Assembly: GCF_002083135.2 (NCBI RefSeq)
Contig: NZ_NBTM02000001.1
Span: 992,001-1,056,000, forward strand
Length of the DNA: 64,000 nt
Direction: 5' to 3'
Origin: Aerococcus viridans
Lineage (GTDB): Bacteria; Bacillota; Bacilli; Lactobacillales; Aerococcaceae
Shown here: piece by piece, positions 18,033 through 25,921 of the stretch
Layout of the letters: every line of letters starts with the position of its first letter
Numbering within the stretch: the first letter of the stretch is position 1
Notes under the pieces: generated by a model
Databases searched by the model: none
The model's input: the letters and a program-made list of their open reading frames with translations, nothing else
Told to the model about the DNA's origin: nothing
Program-made: the position numbers and the translations under genes

Positions 18033-18668
18033 ATGGCAAATGCGCTAAATGTCAAACCAACACGGATGGAACTGAGCACATTAAAAGAACGTTTAAAGGT
18101 CGCTCAAAATGGTTATGACTTACTTAAAGATAAACAGGACGAATTAATGCGCCAGTTTATCGAACTAATCAAAGAAAATAACCGCCTGCGCAATGAAGTA
18201 GAAGACGAGTTGTCTGGTGCCTTAGGTAATTTTGTATTGGCCTCATCATCAATGAATGACGCCTTTATGGAAGAAATCGTGGCCTTACCAACTAAACAGG
18301 TCAACTTAGAAATTGCCAAAAAAAATATCATGAGCGTTGACGTACCTAAGATGTCATTTTCATACGATGATGACAATCAAGACAGTGACAACGAAGTGAA
18401 ATACGGTTATCTAAACACATCTAGTGAATTAGACGATGCCATCGAAGTCTTGAACGATGTCATGCCTAAGCTATTAAAATTGAGCGAAATTGAAAAAACG
18501 TGTCAATTAATGGCAACGGAAATTGAATCTACAAGACGTCGAGTAAACGCCTTAGAATACCGAATGATTCCAAACATCAAGGAAACCATCAAGTATATCC
18601 AAATGAAACTAGACGAAAACGAACGTGCATCAATCACGCGGATGATAAAAGTCAAAGACATGGGTTAA
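18033..18668 (+). CDS. ntpD: V-type ATPase subunit D (rotor axle)
   Basis: The product (211 aa) begins NVKPTRMELSTLKERLKVA, characteristic of subunit D, and is nearly all helix, with long N- and C-terminal helices forming the coiled-coil axle. GAAGGAGAG within the end of ntpB precedes the ATG by 8 nt. It is the last gene of the operon; the E. hirae K+ transporter gene ntpJ is absent. Confidence 0.95.
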   Translation: MANALNVKPTRMELSTLKERLKVAQNGYDLLKDKQDELMRQFIELIKENNRLRNEVEDELSGALGNFVLASSSMNDAFMEEIVALPTKQVNLEIAKKNIMSVDVPKMSFSYDDDNQDSDNEVKYGYLNTSSELDDAIEVLNDVMPKLLKLSEIEKTCQLMATEIESTRRRVNALEYRMIPNIKETIKYIQMKLDENERASITRMIKVKDMG

Positions 18669-18671
18669 TAA

Positions 18672-18846
18672 TAGGATGTGAGAGTCGACGCCAAGGGAGG
18701 AACGTTGGAAGGTTAGGGCAGTGGCTGACACAGTCAGGTACAACCTAATTCTAACGCATATAGGCGAATAAGCGCTGAAGCGCAAACTCGCCCATAATCT
18801 GAAACGCAGTCCTCCTTGGAGGCTTGAACCCGACTAAGGGTGTGAG
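18672..18846 (+). repeat. Dispersed structured repeat, copy 1, with internal insertion
   Basis: The element begins 3 nt after the ntpD stop with AGGATGTGAGAG. Outer arms CCAAGGGAGGA and TCCTCCTTGG pair; the inner hairpin is GGCTGAC/GTCAG. The conserved core GTTGGAAGGTTAGGGCAGT and CTGAAACGCAGT is present. Unlike the other copies it carries ~48 extra bases after ACAACCTAAT, which themselves contain GCGCTGAAGCGC and GGCGA/TCGCC pairing. Confidence 0.85.
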
Positions 18847-18937
18847 GCGCTATGTAAGCAATGTTAGCTAGTCTAATTGTAACCTTATGCTGCTTTCGAC
18901 TTGCACTTACTGATCATTCAACATAGTTTTCAAAGCG

Positions 18938-18977
18938 AGAGATCAAATCAATTCGAAGAATTGGTTTGGTCTCTTTT
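18938..18977 (+). terminator. Terminator downstream of the V-ATPase operon
   Basis: AGAGATCAAATCAATTC pairs over 17 bp (some G-U) with GAATTGGTTTGGTCTCT, loop of three, then TTT. It lies 270 bp after ntpD, beyond the repeat. Confidence 0.75.
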
Positions 18978-19024
18978 CATATATGACTATACTCTGAAAG
19001 ATGTCATAATAGGGAAGAAGTTCT

Positions 19025-19053
19025 TTACAAAGTATCAATAAAAATGGTATAAT
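19025..19053 (+). promoter_or_regulatory. Promoter of the SRP RNA gene
   Basis: TTACAA, 17 bp, TATAAT with an extended TGG. The expected transcription start is at about 19060-19061, the first base of the RNA. Confidence 0.85.
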
Positions 19054-19060
19054 TAAATTT

Positions 19061-19155
19061 GCCGAAAGGCCTTGCGGCAAGGGTAGAGATGTGAACCGGG
19101 TCAGATGGGGAACCAAGCAGCCCTAAGCATTGTCTATCCTGTGCTGTAAGTTAGT
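19061..19155 (+). ncRNA. ffs: Small bacterial signal recognition particle RNA (4.5S-type)
   Basis: The invariant domain IV is readable: GTCAG (19100-19104), apical stem TGG/CCA closed by the tetraloop GGAA (19109-19112), and AGCAG (19116-19120). Outside it AGGGTAGA pairs with TCTATCCT, and CTTGCGGCA with TGCTGTAAG (19142-19150). This is the short form without an Alu domain, as in most Lactobacillales. Exact ends are estimated from the promoter and the closing helix. The RNA binds Ffh for co-translational membrane targeting. Confidence 0.93.
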
Positions 19156-19182
19156 ATAAATTTAAACGGCTAATCGCCAAAC

Positions 19183-19215
19183 GCCAAGTGTGTCCATTCA
19201 CGCTTGGCTTTTTTT
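19183..19215 (+). terminator. Terminator of the SRP RNA gene
   Basis: GCCAAGTGTG and CACGCTTGGC pair (10 bp, one G-U), loop of six, followed by seven T. Confidence 0.9.
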
Positions 19216-19273
19216 ATGGGCATTTTTTAGAAGATTTGTATGCCATACCCGAATAAGGTAACAGCAATCAAAA

Positions 19274-19924
19274 TCAAGATAATCGGCAAATACGTGTGAT
19301 GAAGAAATCCATCCAGCACGCAATTCGTGTATAAATAGTCGTCAAACTACTCTTAAAGAATAGGGACATTAAAAGCAAGCCATACATAGGTAATACAAAC
19401 AAGACAAAGGAATAAAAGGCCAGTAGAAGCGTTGCTTGTAGATCAGTAATCGATACAGTTGCATAATAGCTTAGCAAGGCTAAATATGGCGCTATTGAGG
19501 AGATTTCAGCTAGACAAGAGGCAATACCCAGCATGATCAATGCGCCAGCTGATAAGTGCGTTTCTTCTGTTTGGGTAACGGCTTCCTTTTGCACATCTTC
19601 CTGGCTTGTTGCAGGTTGGTCTTTTTTCAAGTGGGTAAAGATTAAATAGGCGATGATCAAAAGACTGGCTACCAACGCTAGGTAACGCCAGGTGTATGGA
19701 TAAAGATGGTTTACCCAATTGAAGGCTTGGAAAATCCAATCAGAGAAACCAAAGTAGAAGGATAAACCGATTAAAAAGTTTCCCAGACCAATGGGGAAGA
19801 TAAAATACAAAATATGATATGGGGATTTAATTTTAGATTGTAAAATGAATGGCTGGGTGAGCGCAAAGGGATTAATGCCATCGATTAAGCCAGCAATTAA
19901 GGTCGTTGTGAAGACTGCAAACAT
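19274..19924 (-). CDS. CcdA/LysE-like multi-spanning membrane protein, C-terminus probably frameshifted
   Basis: The product (216 aa) has about five or six membrane segments. It starts with FTTTLIAGLIDGINPFALT, which resembles the GLxDxxNPCA start of CcdA/DsbD-type transporters but lacks the Cys. A soluble loop of ~30 residues lies mid-protein. AGGAGGAAAATC precedes the ATG at 19924. After Trp-Met-Asp the frame ends quickly (RICRLS, stop at 19276-19274). A frame one base away continues LDGFLHHTYLPIILILIAVTLF-type sequence, a further membrane helix, to a stop at 19229-19227. So the gene has probably lost one base near 19315. Function unknown. Confidence 0.7.
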   Translation of the reverse strand: MFAVFTTTLIAGLIDGINPFALTQPFILQSKIKSPYHILYFIFPIGLGNFLIGLSFYFGFSDWIFQAFNWVNHLYPYTWRYLALVASLLIIAYLIFTHLKKDQPATSQEDVQKEAVTQTEETHLSAGALIMLGIASCLAEISSIAPYLALLSYYATVSITDLQATLLLAFYSFVLFVLPMYGLLLMSLFFKSSLTTIYTRIACWMDFFITRICRLS

Positions 19925-19936
19925 GATTTTCCTCCT

Positions 19937-20010
19937 AAAAAAACCGGACAGACATCCAAGCAGCACACCTTCAATTCGAAGGGCCTATGTGCACTAGAAT
20001 ACCTATCCGG
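19937..20010 (-). promoter_or_regulatory. Structured 5' leader with terminator-like hairpin
   Basis: On the minus strand CCGGATAG (20010-20003) pairs with CTGTCCGG (19951-19944). Inside, GTGCACA/TGTGC and CCTTC/GAAGG form further stems. Seven U follow at once, and the ribosome binding site AGGAGG starts at the next base. A possible promoter, TTGATA (20048-20043) and TAAAAC (20024-20019), would start transcription just before it. It looks like an attenuator or riboswitch; I do not recognise a known class. Confidence 0.6.
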
Positions 20011-20074
20011 CGATAGTTGTTTTATTTTTTGGGCTTCTATCCTATCAAAAGAGTGATAGCGTGGCAAGGGTAGT

Positions 20075-22927
20075 TTACTGTAGATAGTTAAAGAGATTTC
20101 TTGGAATAGTTTCTTTAAAATGCAAGTTCATCTCCACAACGTTCCGGGTTTCACCATCACCACTCGGCTTTTCAAGTTGGGTAATCGTCGAAACATCAGG
20201 TGTCACTTCACCCAAATAATAAAACTCGGTTCCTTCATCATCGTCCTTTTTAATGAACATATGAATTTGCCAGTCGTCCGCATCCTGTAAGATTTTCACT
20301 TCAGGAGAGGCCAGTGTCCTTGGCGCTTTCGTGAACCAAGTCATCGTCTGTGGGTCTAACAAGGCATCTTCATAAGCAACTTGGGCACCAGTAAAGTCGT
20401 CGCCTTTATCCAGTGTCACAAAAATTGTAAAAATTTTCCGTTCCTTATCCTGAGTATAGCCCCCGATATTTTGGTCCACCAATTGCGTTTTCCATTTGAG
20501 CAGACGTAGGGCGTCACGACGTCCGTATTTTTGATACAAGGTTAAGTCTGACGATTTGTCATAACCGTCATTTAATAAGGTGGCCGTAGTGATTAAGTCA
20601 TTTAAATGATGTAAAAAGGTCGAATCTTTCTTTGCTGACTGGAATCCAGGGCTTAAGTTAATCCCCTCGTCTACTATGGTCACGACTTGCCCCGGTTGGT
20701 AAGTTTTCTTTGAACTACCGGCGTAATAATCGGTGGACAAGGTTCGCACCACTGACTGCACAGTAATAGGATCATGGCTTAAGTCATGTTTGGTCAAAAT
20801 GGTTTGAATCTTGGCCAAGCTTAAAGTATCTACACTTTCTTTAGCGAGCTCATTCAATAAGACTAGTTCATGCGCCCGTTTGCCTGGTAAGATTTCCCGC
20901 GATAAAAACTTTAAGATATCGTTGGCAGCTTTAGAAAGGGTATTGTCCCTTTCCTTGATGCTGGCCAAGAAAGCGGGGTAATTGTCCTTTTTGTTGGCTA
21001 ATAGATAAGGGTCGAAACTGTTGGTTGTTTCAAAATCAATCAACATTGGCACACGACCCAATTCATTTTTTAACTCTAGGTAGGCTTCTTTCAATTCTTT
21101 CATGGAGTCTATTTTCACAGCGTTTATAGAATCAAAGATTCGCTCTTTAGCAATGCTTTCGAAATTGATATTGGATAAACCGGAAATAAAGTTGGTGTTG
21201 AGGGTCGTCTTCCGCATGGCATCCTTACTGCGGTTTGAATTACCAGACAGGGCTACGGGAATCAGGTAGTTGTTCTTGTAGTTGCCGATAAAGTCGATGA
21301 TATTCACGAATTCCTTATCATCATGCTTACGAAGCCCACGCCCCATTTGTTGGACGAAGATGATGCTGGATTGGGTGTTACGCAACATGACCACCTGGTT
21401 GATTTCTGGAATATCAATCCCTTCATTAAAGATATCCACTGTAAAAATATAGTCTAAGAGACCTGAAGTTAACCGATTTACTTGCTTGGTTCGCACATCT
21501 TGGCTATCGCTACCAGATAGGGCGACAGTTTTATAACCACGGGCGTTGAATTTGTCGGATAGGGACTTGGCTTCCTCGTTGCGGCTACAGAAGACTAAGC
21601 CTTTGACCTTGTCTTTATCTAAACCATAGTAAGTCAACTTGTCCATGACATAATCAACCCGTTCGTCTAGGATTAGGTTCTTTAATTGGGTGGTTTCAGA
21701 AATCAATTCGCCGTCTTTTTCGAAGTCGGTCACCCCAAAGTAATGGAAGGGGGCTAGTAAATCAGCTTCAAGAGCATCTTGCAGGCGGATTTCATAGGCG
21801 ATATTGTAGTCAAAGAGTTCATATAAATTATAGCCATCTGTACGCTCAGGTGTAGCCGTTAAACCAAGTAGGAATTTGGGTTTAAAGTAGTCAAAAATCC
21901 GCTGGTAAGACGCTGATCCAGCCCGGTGGACTTCATCTACTAAGATATAATCGAATTCTTCTGGGTCAAATTGGTGTAAATGTTGGTCGCGGGCAATGGT
22001 CTGTTGGGTGGCGAAAACATACTTGGCTTGGCTATCCTTTTTGTTACCTGTGTAAAAACCAAATAAATCATCTGATTCTGCGTGCATCACCCTTTTAAAA
22101 GAAGCCATTGCGGAATGTAAGATTTGTTCCCTATGGACGATAAAAAGGACTTTTTCGGGTTTGGTTTCCAAGACATCAAAAGCCGCTAAGTAGGTTTTAC
22201 CGGTCCCAGTAGCCGCGATTACCAAGCCACGGTCGGCGCCATTTTGCCGTAATTCAATAAGACTATCTAAGGCTGGCTGTTGCATCTTATTAGGCACGAT
22301 AAAGTTCTTGGCAGGGTCCAGTAAGATACTAGTATCACGGTATTTAGGCGGTTGGAAGGAGTTGGCATATGCTTGAATCCAGTCTTCAGTTAAAGGCTGG
22401 GCACTCGCCCATTCCTTGTCTAAATGAGCCTGCATTTGATGGATAATGGCCCCGTGGTGGTAGGTAGTCAGTTTAACGTTCCACTCGTAATTGGTTTTCA
22501 AGGCATGGGTGGTCAAGTTTGACGACCCAATAATAAAGGAAGCGTGGTCCTTGTGTTCAAATAAATATCCTTTAGCGTGAAAAGCTTCTTTGTCAGAAAT
22601 GCGGACCTCCAAATTAGGAACTTTCAGCAAGGCCTTGAAAATATCTGGTGAGTTAAAGTCCAAATAGTTGGAGGTAATTAACCGGCCTTTTATCCCTCGT
22701 TGGTGTAAATCAAAGAGGTGGGTTTTCAGCGTGTTGAGACCACTCTCCGTCACAAATGCCACTGAAAATGTAAAAGTTTCGCTGGTATCCAATTCCTCCT
22801 GCAAGGTATTTAATAGGAAGATATTCTCATCAGGCTGATTAATAATCAACTCAGGGTCATACTGGGCATGCCCCAACTGCCTCTGATCAATAAAAGCATG
22901 CCGCAAAGATTGCGCTAATAAATCCAT
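20075..22927 (-). CDS. PLD-nuclease/DEAD-like helicase fusion with DUF3427 domain
   Basis: The product is 950 residues. Residues ~45-190 form a phospholipase-D-type phosphodiesterase domain (FHAKGYLFE ... IIGSSNLTTHALK, one HxK motif). Residues ~205-590 form a superfamily 2 helicase with Walker A ATGTGKT, DEVH box (VDEVHRAGS), LTATPER and a C-terminal QMGRGLRK motif VI. The remaining ~350 residues match the DUF3427 region found behind such helicases. The ATG at 22927 follows TGGAGG. These proteins are thought to act on nucleic acid in repair or defence, but the role is not settled. A Nudix gene lies 42 bp upstream on the same strand. Confidence 0.85.
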   Translation of the reverse strand: MDLLAQSLRHAFIDQRQLGHAQYDPELIINQPDENIFLLNTLQEELDTSETFTFSVAFVTESGLNTLKTHLFDLHQRGIKGRLITSNYLDFNSPDIFKALLKVPNLEVRISDKEAFHAKGYLFEHKDHASFIIGSSNLTTHALKTNYEWNVKLTTYHHGAIIHQMQAHLDKEWASAQPLTEDWIQAYANSFQPPKYRDTSILLDPAKNFIVPNKMQQPALDSLIELRQNGADRGLVIAATGTGKTYLAAFDVLETKPEKVLFIVHREQILHSAMASFKRVMHAESDDLFGFYTGNKKDSQAKYVFATQQTIARDQHLHQFDPEEFDYILVDEVHRAGSASYQRIFDYFKPKFLLGLTATPERTDGYNLYELFDYNIAYEIRLQDALEADLLAPFHYFGVTDFEKDGELISETTQLKNLILDERVDYVMDKLTYYGLDKDKVKGLVFCSRNEEAKSLSDKFNARGYKTVALSGSDSQDVRTKQVNRLTSGLLDYIFTVDIFNEGIDIPEINQVVMLRNTQSSIIFVQQMGRGLRKHDDKEFVNIIDFIGNYKNNYLIPVALSGNSNRSKDAMRKTTLNTNFISGLSNINFESIAKERIFDSINAVKIDSMKELKEAYLELKNELGRVPMLIDFETTNSFDPYLLANKKDNYPAFLASIKERDNTLSKAANDILKFLSREILPGKRAHELVLLNELAKESVDTLSLAKIQTILTKHDLSHDPITVQSVVRTLSTDYYAGSSKKTYQPGQVVTIVDEGINLSPGFQSAKKDSTFLHHLNDLITTATLLNDGYDKSSDLTLYQKYGRRDALRLLKWKTQLVDQNIGGYTQDKERKIFTIFVTLDKGDDFTGAQVAYEDALLDPQTMTWFTKAPRTLASPEVKILQDADDWQIHMFIKKDDDEGTEFYYLGEVTPDVSTITQLEKPSGDGETRNVVEMNLHFKETIPRNLFNYLQ

Positions 22928-22969
22928 ATATACCTCCAAAAAATCCTAAAATTCAGTCTACAAATCAAT

Positions 22970-23365
22970 CTATAGAGTCATTTGTGATAACTTATTTACA
23001 GCAGGCAGGTCCGCTGGCGCCCAGTCTAAAGACTTCAATTCGCTAGGCTTCAACCACTTGATGGCCTTATGTTCCGTCAAAAAGGGCTCACCTTGCTCAA
23101 GCTGGCAGATAATTGTTATGAGATGAACGCGTCCGAAATCATATTCGTAGGCTGATGTATCAAATATCTCTGGGGATACTTGAACCTGGATCTTTAACTC
23201 CTCTTCCAATTCACGTTTCAGGGCTCCTTGCGCAGTTTCGCCAGCTTCTATCTTCCCACCAGGAAACTCCCACAAGTAGGCTAAAGACTTCGCGCCCCCG
23301 CGTTGGGCACATAAAATTCGCTGGTCTTTAATCAAAATCGCCCCAACAACATAAATATCTTTCAT
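22970..23365 (-). CDS. Nudix hydrolase, MutT-like (8-oxo-dGTP diphosphatase type)
   Basis: The product (131 aa) has a full Nudix box, GGKIEAGETAQGALKRELEEEL-type (G-x5-E-x7-REL-x-EEL), near residues 36-58, and the WEFPGG lead-in typical of MutT. It probably removes oxidised nucleotides. The ATG at 23365 follows AAAGGTG by 6 nt. It is the first gene of a likely two-gene operon with the helicase. Confidence 0.88.
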   Translation of the reverse strand: MKDIYVVGAILIKDQRILCAQRGGAKSLAYLWEFPGGKIEAGETAQGALKRELEEELKIQVQVSPEIFDTSAYEYDFGRVHLITIICQLEQGEPFLTEHKAIKWLKPSELKSLDWAPADLPAVNKLSQMTL

Positions 23366-23403
23366 CCGTATCACCTTTCAATCGTTTTTTTACTATCATT
23401 AAA

Positions 23404-23516
23404 ATCGGGTTGGACAAACCATAGATGACTGCGTTTCAGTTTAAGTTGAGCTGACATTGTCAGCCACTGCCCTAAACTTCCAACGTTCATCTGTTAACGG
23501 TTTGTCTCGCACCTAG
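23404..23516 (-). repeat. Dispersed structured repeat, copy 2
   Basis: Read on the minus strand it keeps the core AACGTTGGAAG...TTAGGGCAGTGGCTGAC...GTCAGC...CTGAAACGCAGT. The outer arms here are ACAAACC and GGTTTGT plus AGAT/ATCT, different from other copies but still complementary. It lies between the divergent Nudix and oxidoreductase genes. Confidence 0.8.
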
Positions 23517-23641
23517 AATATATAGATCATTTTACCGGACCCTCATTAAATAAGAAAGATCATAAGCTGCTTTACTTATCAATTGTCCGCAAATGGTTTA
23601 TGATGTAAGGGACGAACACATATACAAAAGGAGTGGATTGG

Positions 23642-24640
23642 ATGAAAGCATGGATACTAAATCAAGCAGGTGGCCCAGAGAATTTTGAACTGCAAGAAAT
23701 CGACAGGCCGATGGCACAAGCGGGTGAGGCTCTAGTCAAGGTCAAGGCAATTGGGCTTAACCGCCATGATGTCATGTCGAGGAACAGTTTGAAGCCGGAT
23801 GCCAGCCTTGAAGACCGGGTGATGGGGATTGAGATTGCTGGTGAAGTGGTAGATATTCATACAGACGGGACGGAATCCAGTCATGTTGCTATTGGCGACC
23901 ACGTAGCGGGGATTATTACCCACGGCGCCTATGCCGAATACGCCCGCATCCCCCTCAGTCGTGCCATGGTTTTCCCTAAAGACACGCCGTTTACAACAGC
24001 TGCCGCCATTCCAGAAGCCTTCATGACCGCCTACCAGACTATGTATTGGATCGGCGACTTGCATCAGGGTGAGCGGATTCTTGTCCATGCAGCGGGTTCT
24101 AGCGTTGGGACTGCAGCTATCCAATTGGCCAACCACCTGTCGCAGGTAGAAATCTTTGCCACCGCAGGCCGTCAAGATAAATTAGACCTAGCTAAAGAAT
24201 TAGGCGCCCAGACCACCATTAATTATAAGGAAGAAAATTTCGCCGACGTGATTTCTGAAGCAACTGACAATAGGGGAGTCGATGTCATTCTAGATTTCAT
24301 TGGGGCGTCCTATGCTAATAAAAATGCGTCAGCTATCGGCCAAGACGGCCGCTGGGTTTTAATCGGTGTTCTTGGGGGCACAGAGGTTCCGGACTTTGAT
24401 ATGGGGCAATTGCTCTTTAAGCGGGTGAAACTCCAAGGGACCTTGCTGTCAACCCGCTCAGACGACTACAAGGCGCGCCTAGTAGCAGACGTCAATAAAG
24501 AAGTCGTGCCTTTAATTGCAGACGGTACTATTCAACCAGTGATTGACACTGTCATGGCTTTTGACCGCCTGCCAGAGGCCCATGAATATATGGAAGCCAA
24601 TAAAAACTTAGGTAAAATCATCATCAGCTTGGAAGACTAA
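23642..24640 (+). CDS. Zinc-independent quinone oxidoreductase / MDR-family dehydrogenase
   Basis: The product (332 aa) is a medium-chain dehydrogenase/reductase of the quinone-reductase branch: GroES-like N-terminal domain (~1-125), then a Rossmann domain with VHAAGSSVGTAAIQLA (~147-162). The ligands of the structural zinc are absent. It likely uses NADPH to reduce quinones or enones; substrate unknown. AAGGAG precedes the ATG at 23642 by 8 nt. Monocistronic with a terminator behind it. Confidence 0.85.
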   Translation: MKAWILNQAGGPENFELQEIDRPMAQAGEALVKVKAIGLNRHDVMSRNSLKPDASLEDRVMGIEIAGEVVDIHTDGTESSHVAIGDHVAGIITHGAYAEYARIPLSRAMVFPKDTPFTTAAAIPEAFMTAYQTMYWIGDLHQGERILVHAAGSSVGTAAIQLANHLSQVEIFATAGRQDKLDLAKELGAQTTINYKEENFADVISEATDNRGVDVILDFIGASYANKNASAIGQDGRWVLIGVLGGTEVPDFDMGQLLFKRVKLQGTLLSTRSDDYKARLVADVNKEVVPLIADGTIQPVIDTVMAFDRLPEAHEYMEANKNLGKIIISLED

Positions 24641-24671
24641 AGTTTCGTGATTTTATTGAGGGGAATGATTT

Positions 24672-24709
24672 AGGGTGTTTGCCAGCAATCGGGGCAAATG
24701 CCCTTTTTC
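24672..24709 (+). terminator. Terminator of the quinone oxidoreductase gene
   Basis: AGGGTGTTTGCC pairs with GGCAAATGCCCT (12 bp, two G-U) and is followed by TTTTT. Confidence 0.85.
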
Positions 24710-24742
24710 ATTAAAAATAAATGAGACAGCGGATTGATTTAT

Positions 24743-24772
24743 TTGTCAGTTTTGATAAAATTGGGTTAATAT
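24743..24772 (+). promoter_or_regulatory. Promoter of the hydratase-like gene
   Basis: TTGTCA, 18 bp, TAATAT. Confidence 0.45.
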
Positions 24773-24812
24773 TTATCATTATTTTTTAATGAATTAAAAG
24801 GAGCTGACAGGT

Positions 24813-25601
24813 ATGGAAGAGTCGAAGATGCAGGAGATTGCGCAGTATTTGTATGATGCGGAGAAGAATAAGACGGCGATTGATAATGTGACGGAGGTGT
24901 TTAATGTTTCCTTCGATGAGCAAGAAGCCTATGATATCCAAGATTTGGTCGTAGCTTTGAAGAAAGAAACAGACGGGAAGACGGCGGCCTACAAGATTGG
25001 TTTGACGTCACCGGCTAAGATTAAACAGTTGAATATTGATCAGCCAGTTTATGCCCACATTTTTGAGTATATGATTTCTTATGACGGCGAACCTTTGTCG
25101 ATGGAACGGTTTATCCACCCCCGTATTGAGCCGGAAGTGACTATTGTCTTGAAGGAGGATATCTACCAAGAGAATGTAACTTTTGAAGAAGTCATGGATA
25201 AGATTGACTATGTCTATTCTTCTGTTGAGATAGTAGACTCTCGCTATCACGGTTTCCGTTTCTCCTTGGAAGATGTGGTTGCTGACAACACTTCTTGCCA
25301 GGGGGCAGTTTATTCAAATACCCACTTCAGCTTAGACCAAGTGGATATCTTGAACGAAAAAGCTGTTGTTTATATTAATGGTGAGAAGATTGATGAAGGG
25401 ATTGGGAAGGATGTAGCCAACCATCCAGCCAATGCGGTGGTCTTCCTAGCCAACGCCTTGTATAAACGTGGCGTGACTTTAGAGGCCGGCGTGCCAATTA
25501 TGACCGGTGGCATGACCAAAGCGAACAAGATTGAAATTGGGGACAAGGTCGAAGTGAAATTCGATACCATGGATGATATTACCTTTGAAGTAGTCGAATA
25601 A
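24813..25601 (+). CDS. 2-keto-4-pentenoate hydratase-like protein (MhpD/FAH superfamily)
   Basis: The product (262 aa) matches the hydratase/oxalocrotonate decarboxylase branch of the fumarylacetoacetate hydrolase superfamily: YKIGLTSPAKIKQLNID, then IHPRIEPEVTIVL with the metal-binding Glu pair, and VPIMTGGMTKA near the C-terminus. In meta-cleavage pathways such enzymes hydrate 2-oxo-4-enoates. The substrate here is unknown. AAAAGGAG precedes the ATG. A pyruvate aldolase of the HpaI type lies 4 kb downstream and could act after it, but the two are not in one operon. Confidence 0.85.
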   Translation: MEESKMQEIAQYLYDAEKNKTAIDNVTEVFNVSFDEQEAYDIQDLVVALKKETDGKTAAYKIGLTSPAKIKQLNIDQPVYAHIFEYMISYDGEPLSMERFIHPRIEPEVTIVLKEDIYQENVTFEEVMDKIDYVYSSVEIVDSRYHGFRFSLEDVVADNTSCQGAVYSNTHFSLDQVDILNEKAVVYINGEKIDEGIGKDVANHPANAVVFLANALYKRGVTLEAGVPIMTGGMTKANKIEIGDKVEVKFDTMDDITFEVVE

Positions 25602-25636
25602 GCAGACTAAAGGCCAACTAATGGCAAAATAAAAAC

Positions 25637-25679
25637 CAGCTAGTAGGGGACGAAAAGCGCCTAATCTAGCTGTTTTTTT
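25637..25679 (+). terminator. Terminator of the hydratase-like gene
   Basis: CAGCTAG...TAGG pairs with CCTAA...TCTAGCTG, then seven T. Confidence 0.8.
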
Positions 25680-25799
25680 GTGGTTGATTTTAGTAATTTA
25701 AACCCAATTTTGGTCCAGCTTATGGGCGCGTTTATGCTTTGGTGTTTACGCGCCTAAATGCGTTAGACGCGTCAATGCTCAGCGACTTTTCGCGCACCT

Positions 25800-25865
25800 A
25801 AAAAAGCAAGTTTCTTCTATACAATAGGGCAATTAAATGACACTTCTTATATAGAAGAAACTTGC
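25800..25865 (-). terminator. Long-stem terminator of the lactonase gene
   Basis: GCAAGTTTCTTCTATA (25806-25821) and TATAGAAGAAACTTGC (25850-25865) are perfectly complementary over 16 bp with a 28-nt loop. On the minus strand six T follow. The 120 bp before it (25680-25799) hold only GC-rich short inverted repeats such as GGCGCGT/ACGCGCC and no gene. Confidence 0.85.
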
Positions 25866-25921
25866 TCAGGGATGATTGATATTTTAACTTATCTGGCTCA
25901 TTTGATAGCTGCAATAATATT

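Noticed and set aside
19944-20010. Known riboswitch classes (TPP, fluoride, NiCo, Mn, guanidine) for the structured leader
   Set aside because: The conserved loop sequences I remember for these classes are absent; only the terminator-like architecture is supported.
23732-24175. 147-codon minus-strand reading frame
   Set aside because: It is antisense to the quinone oxidoreductase gene, with no family pattern.
25720-25800. GC-rich segment with GGCGCGT/ACGCGCC pairs as an RNA gene
   Set aside because: The short inverted repeats lack a promoter, a T run, and any known RNA pattern.
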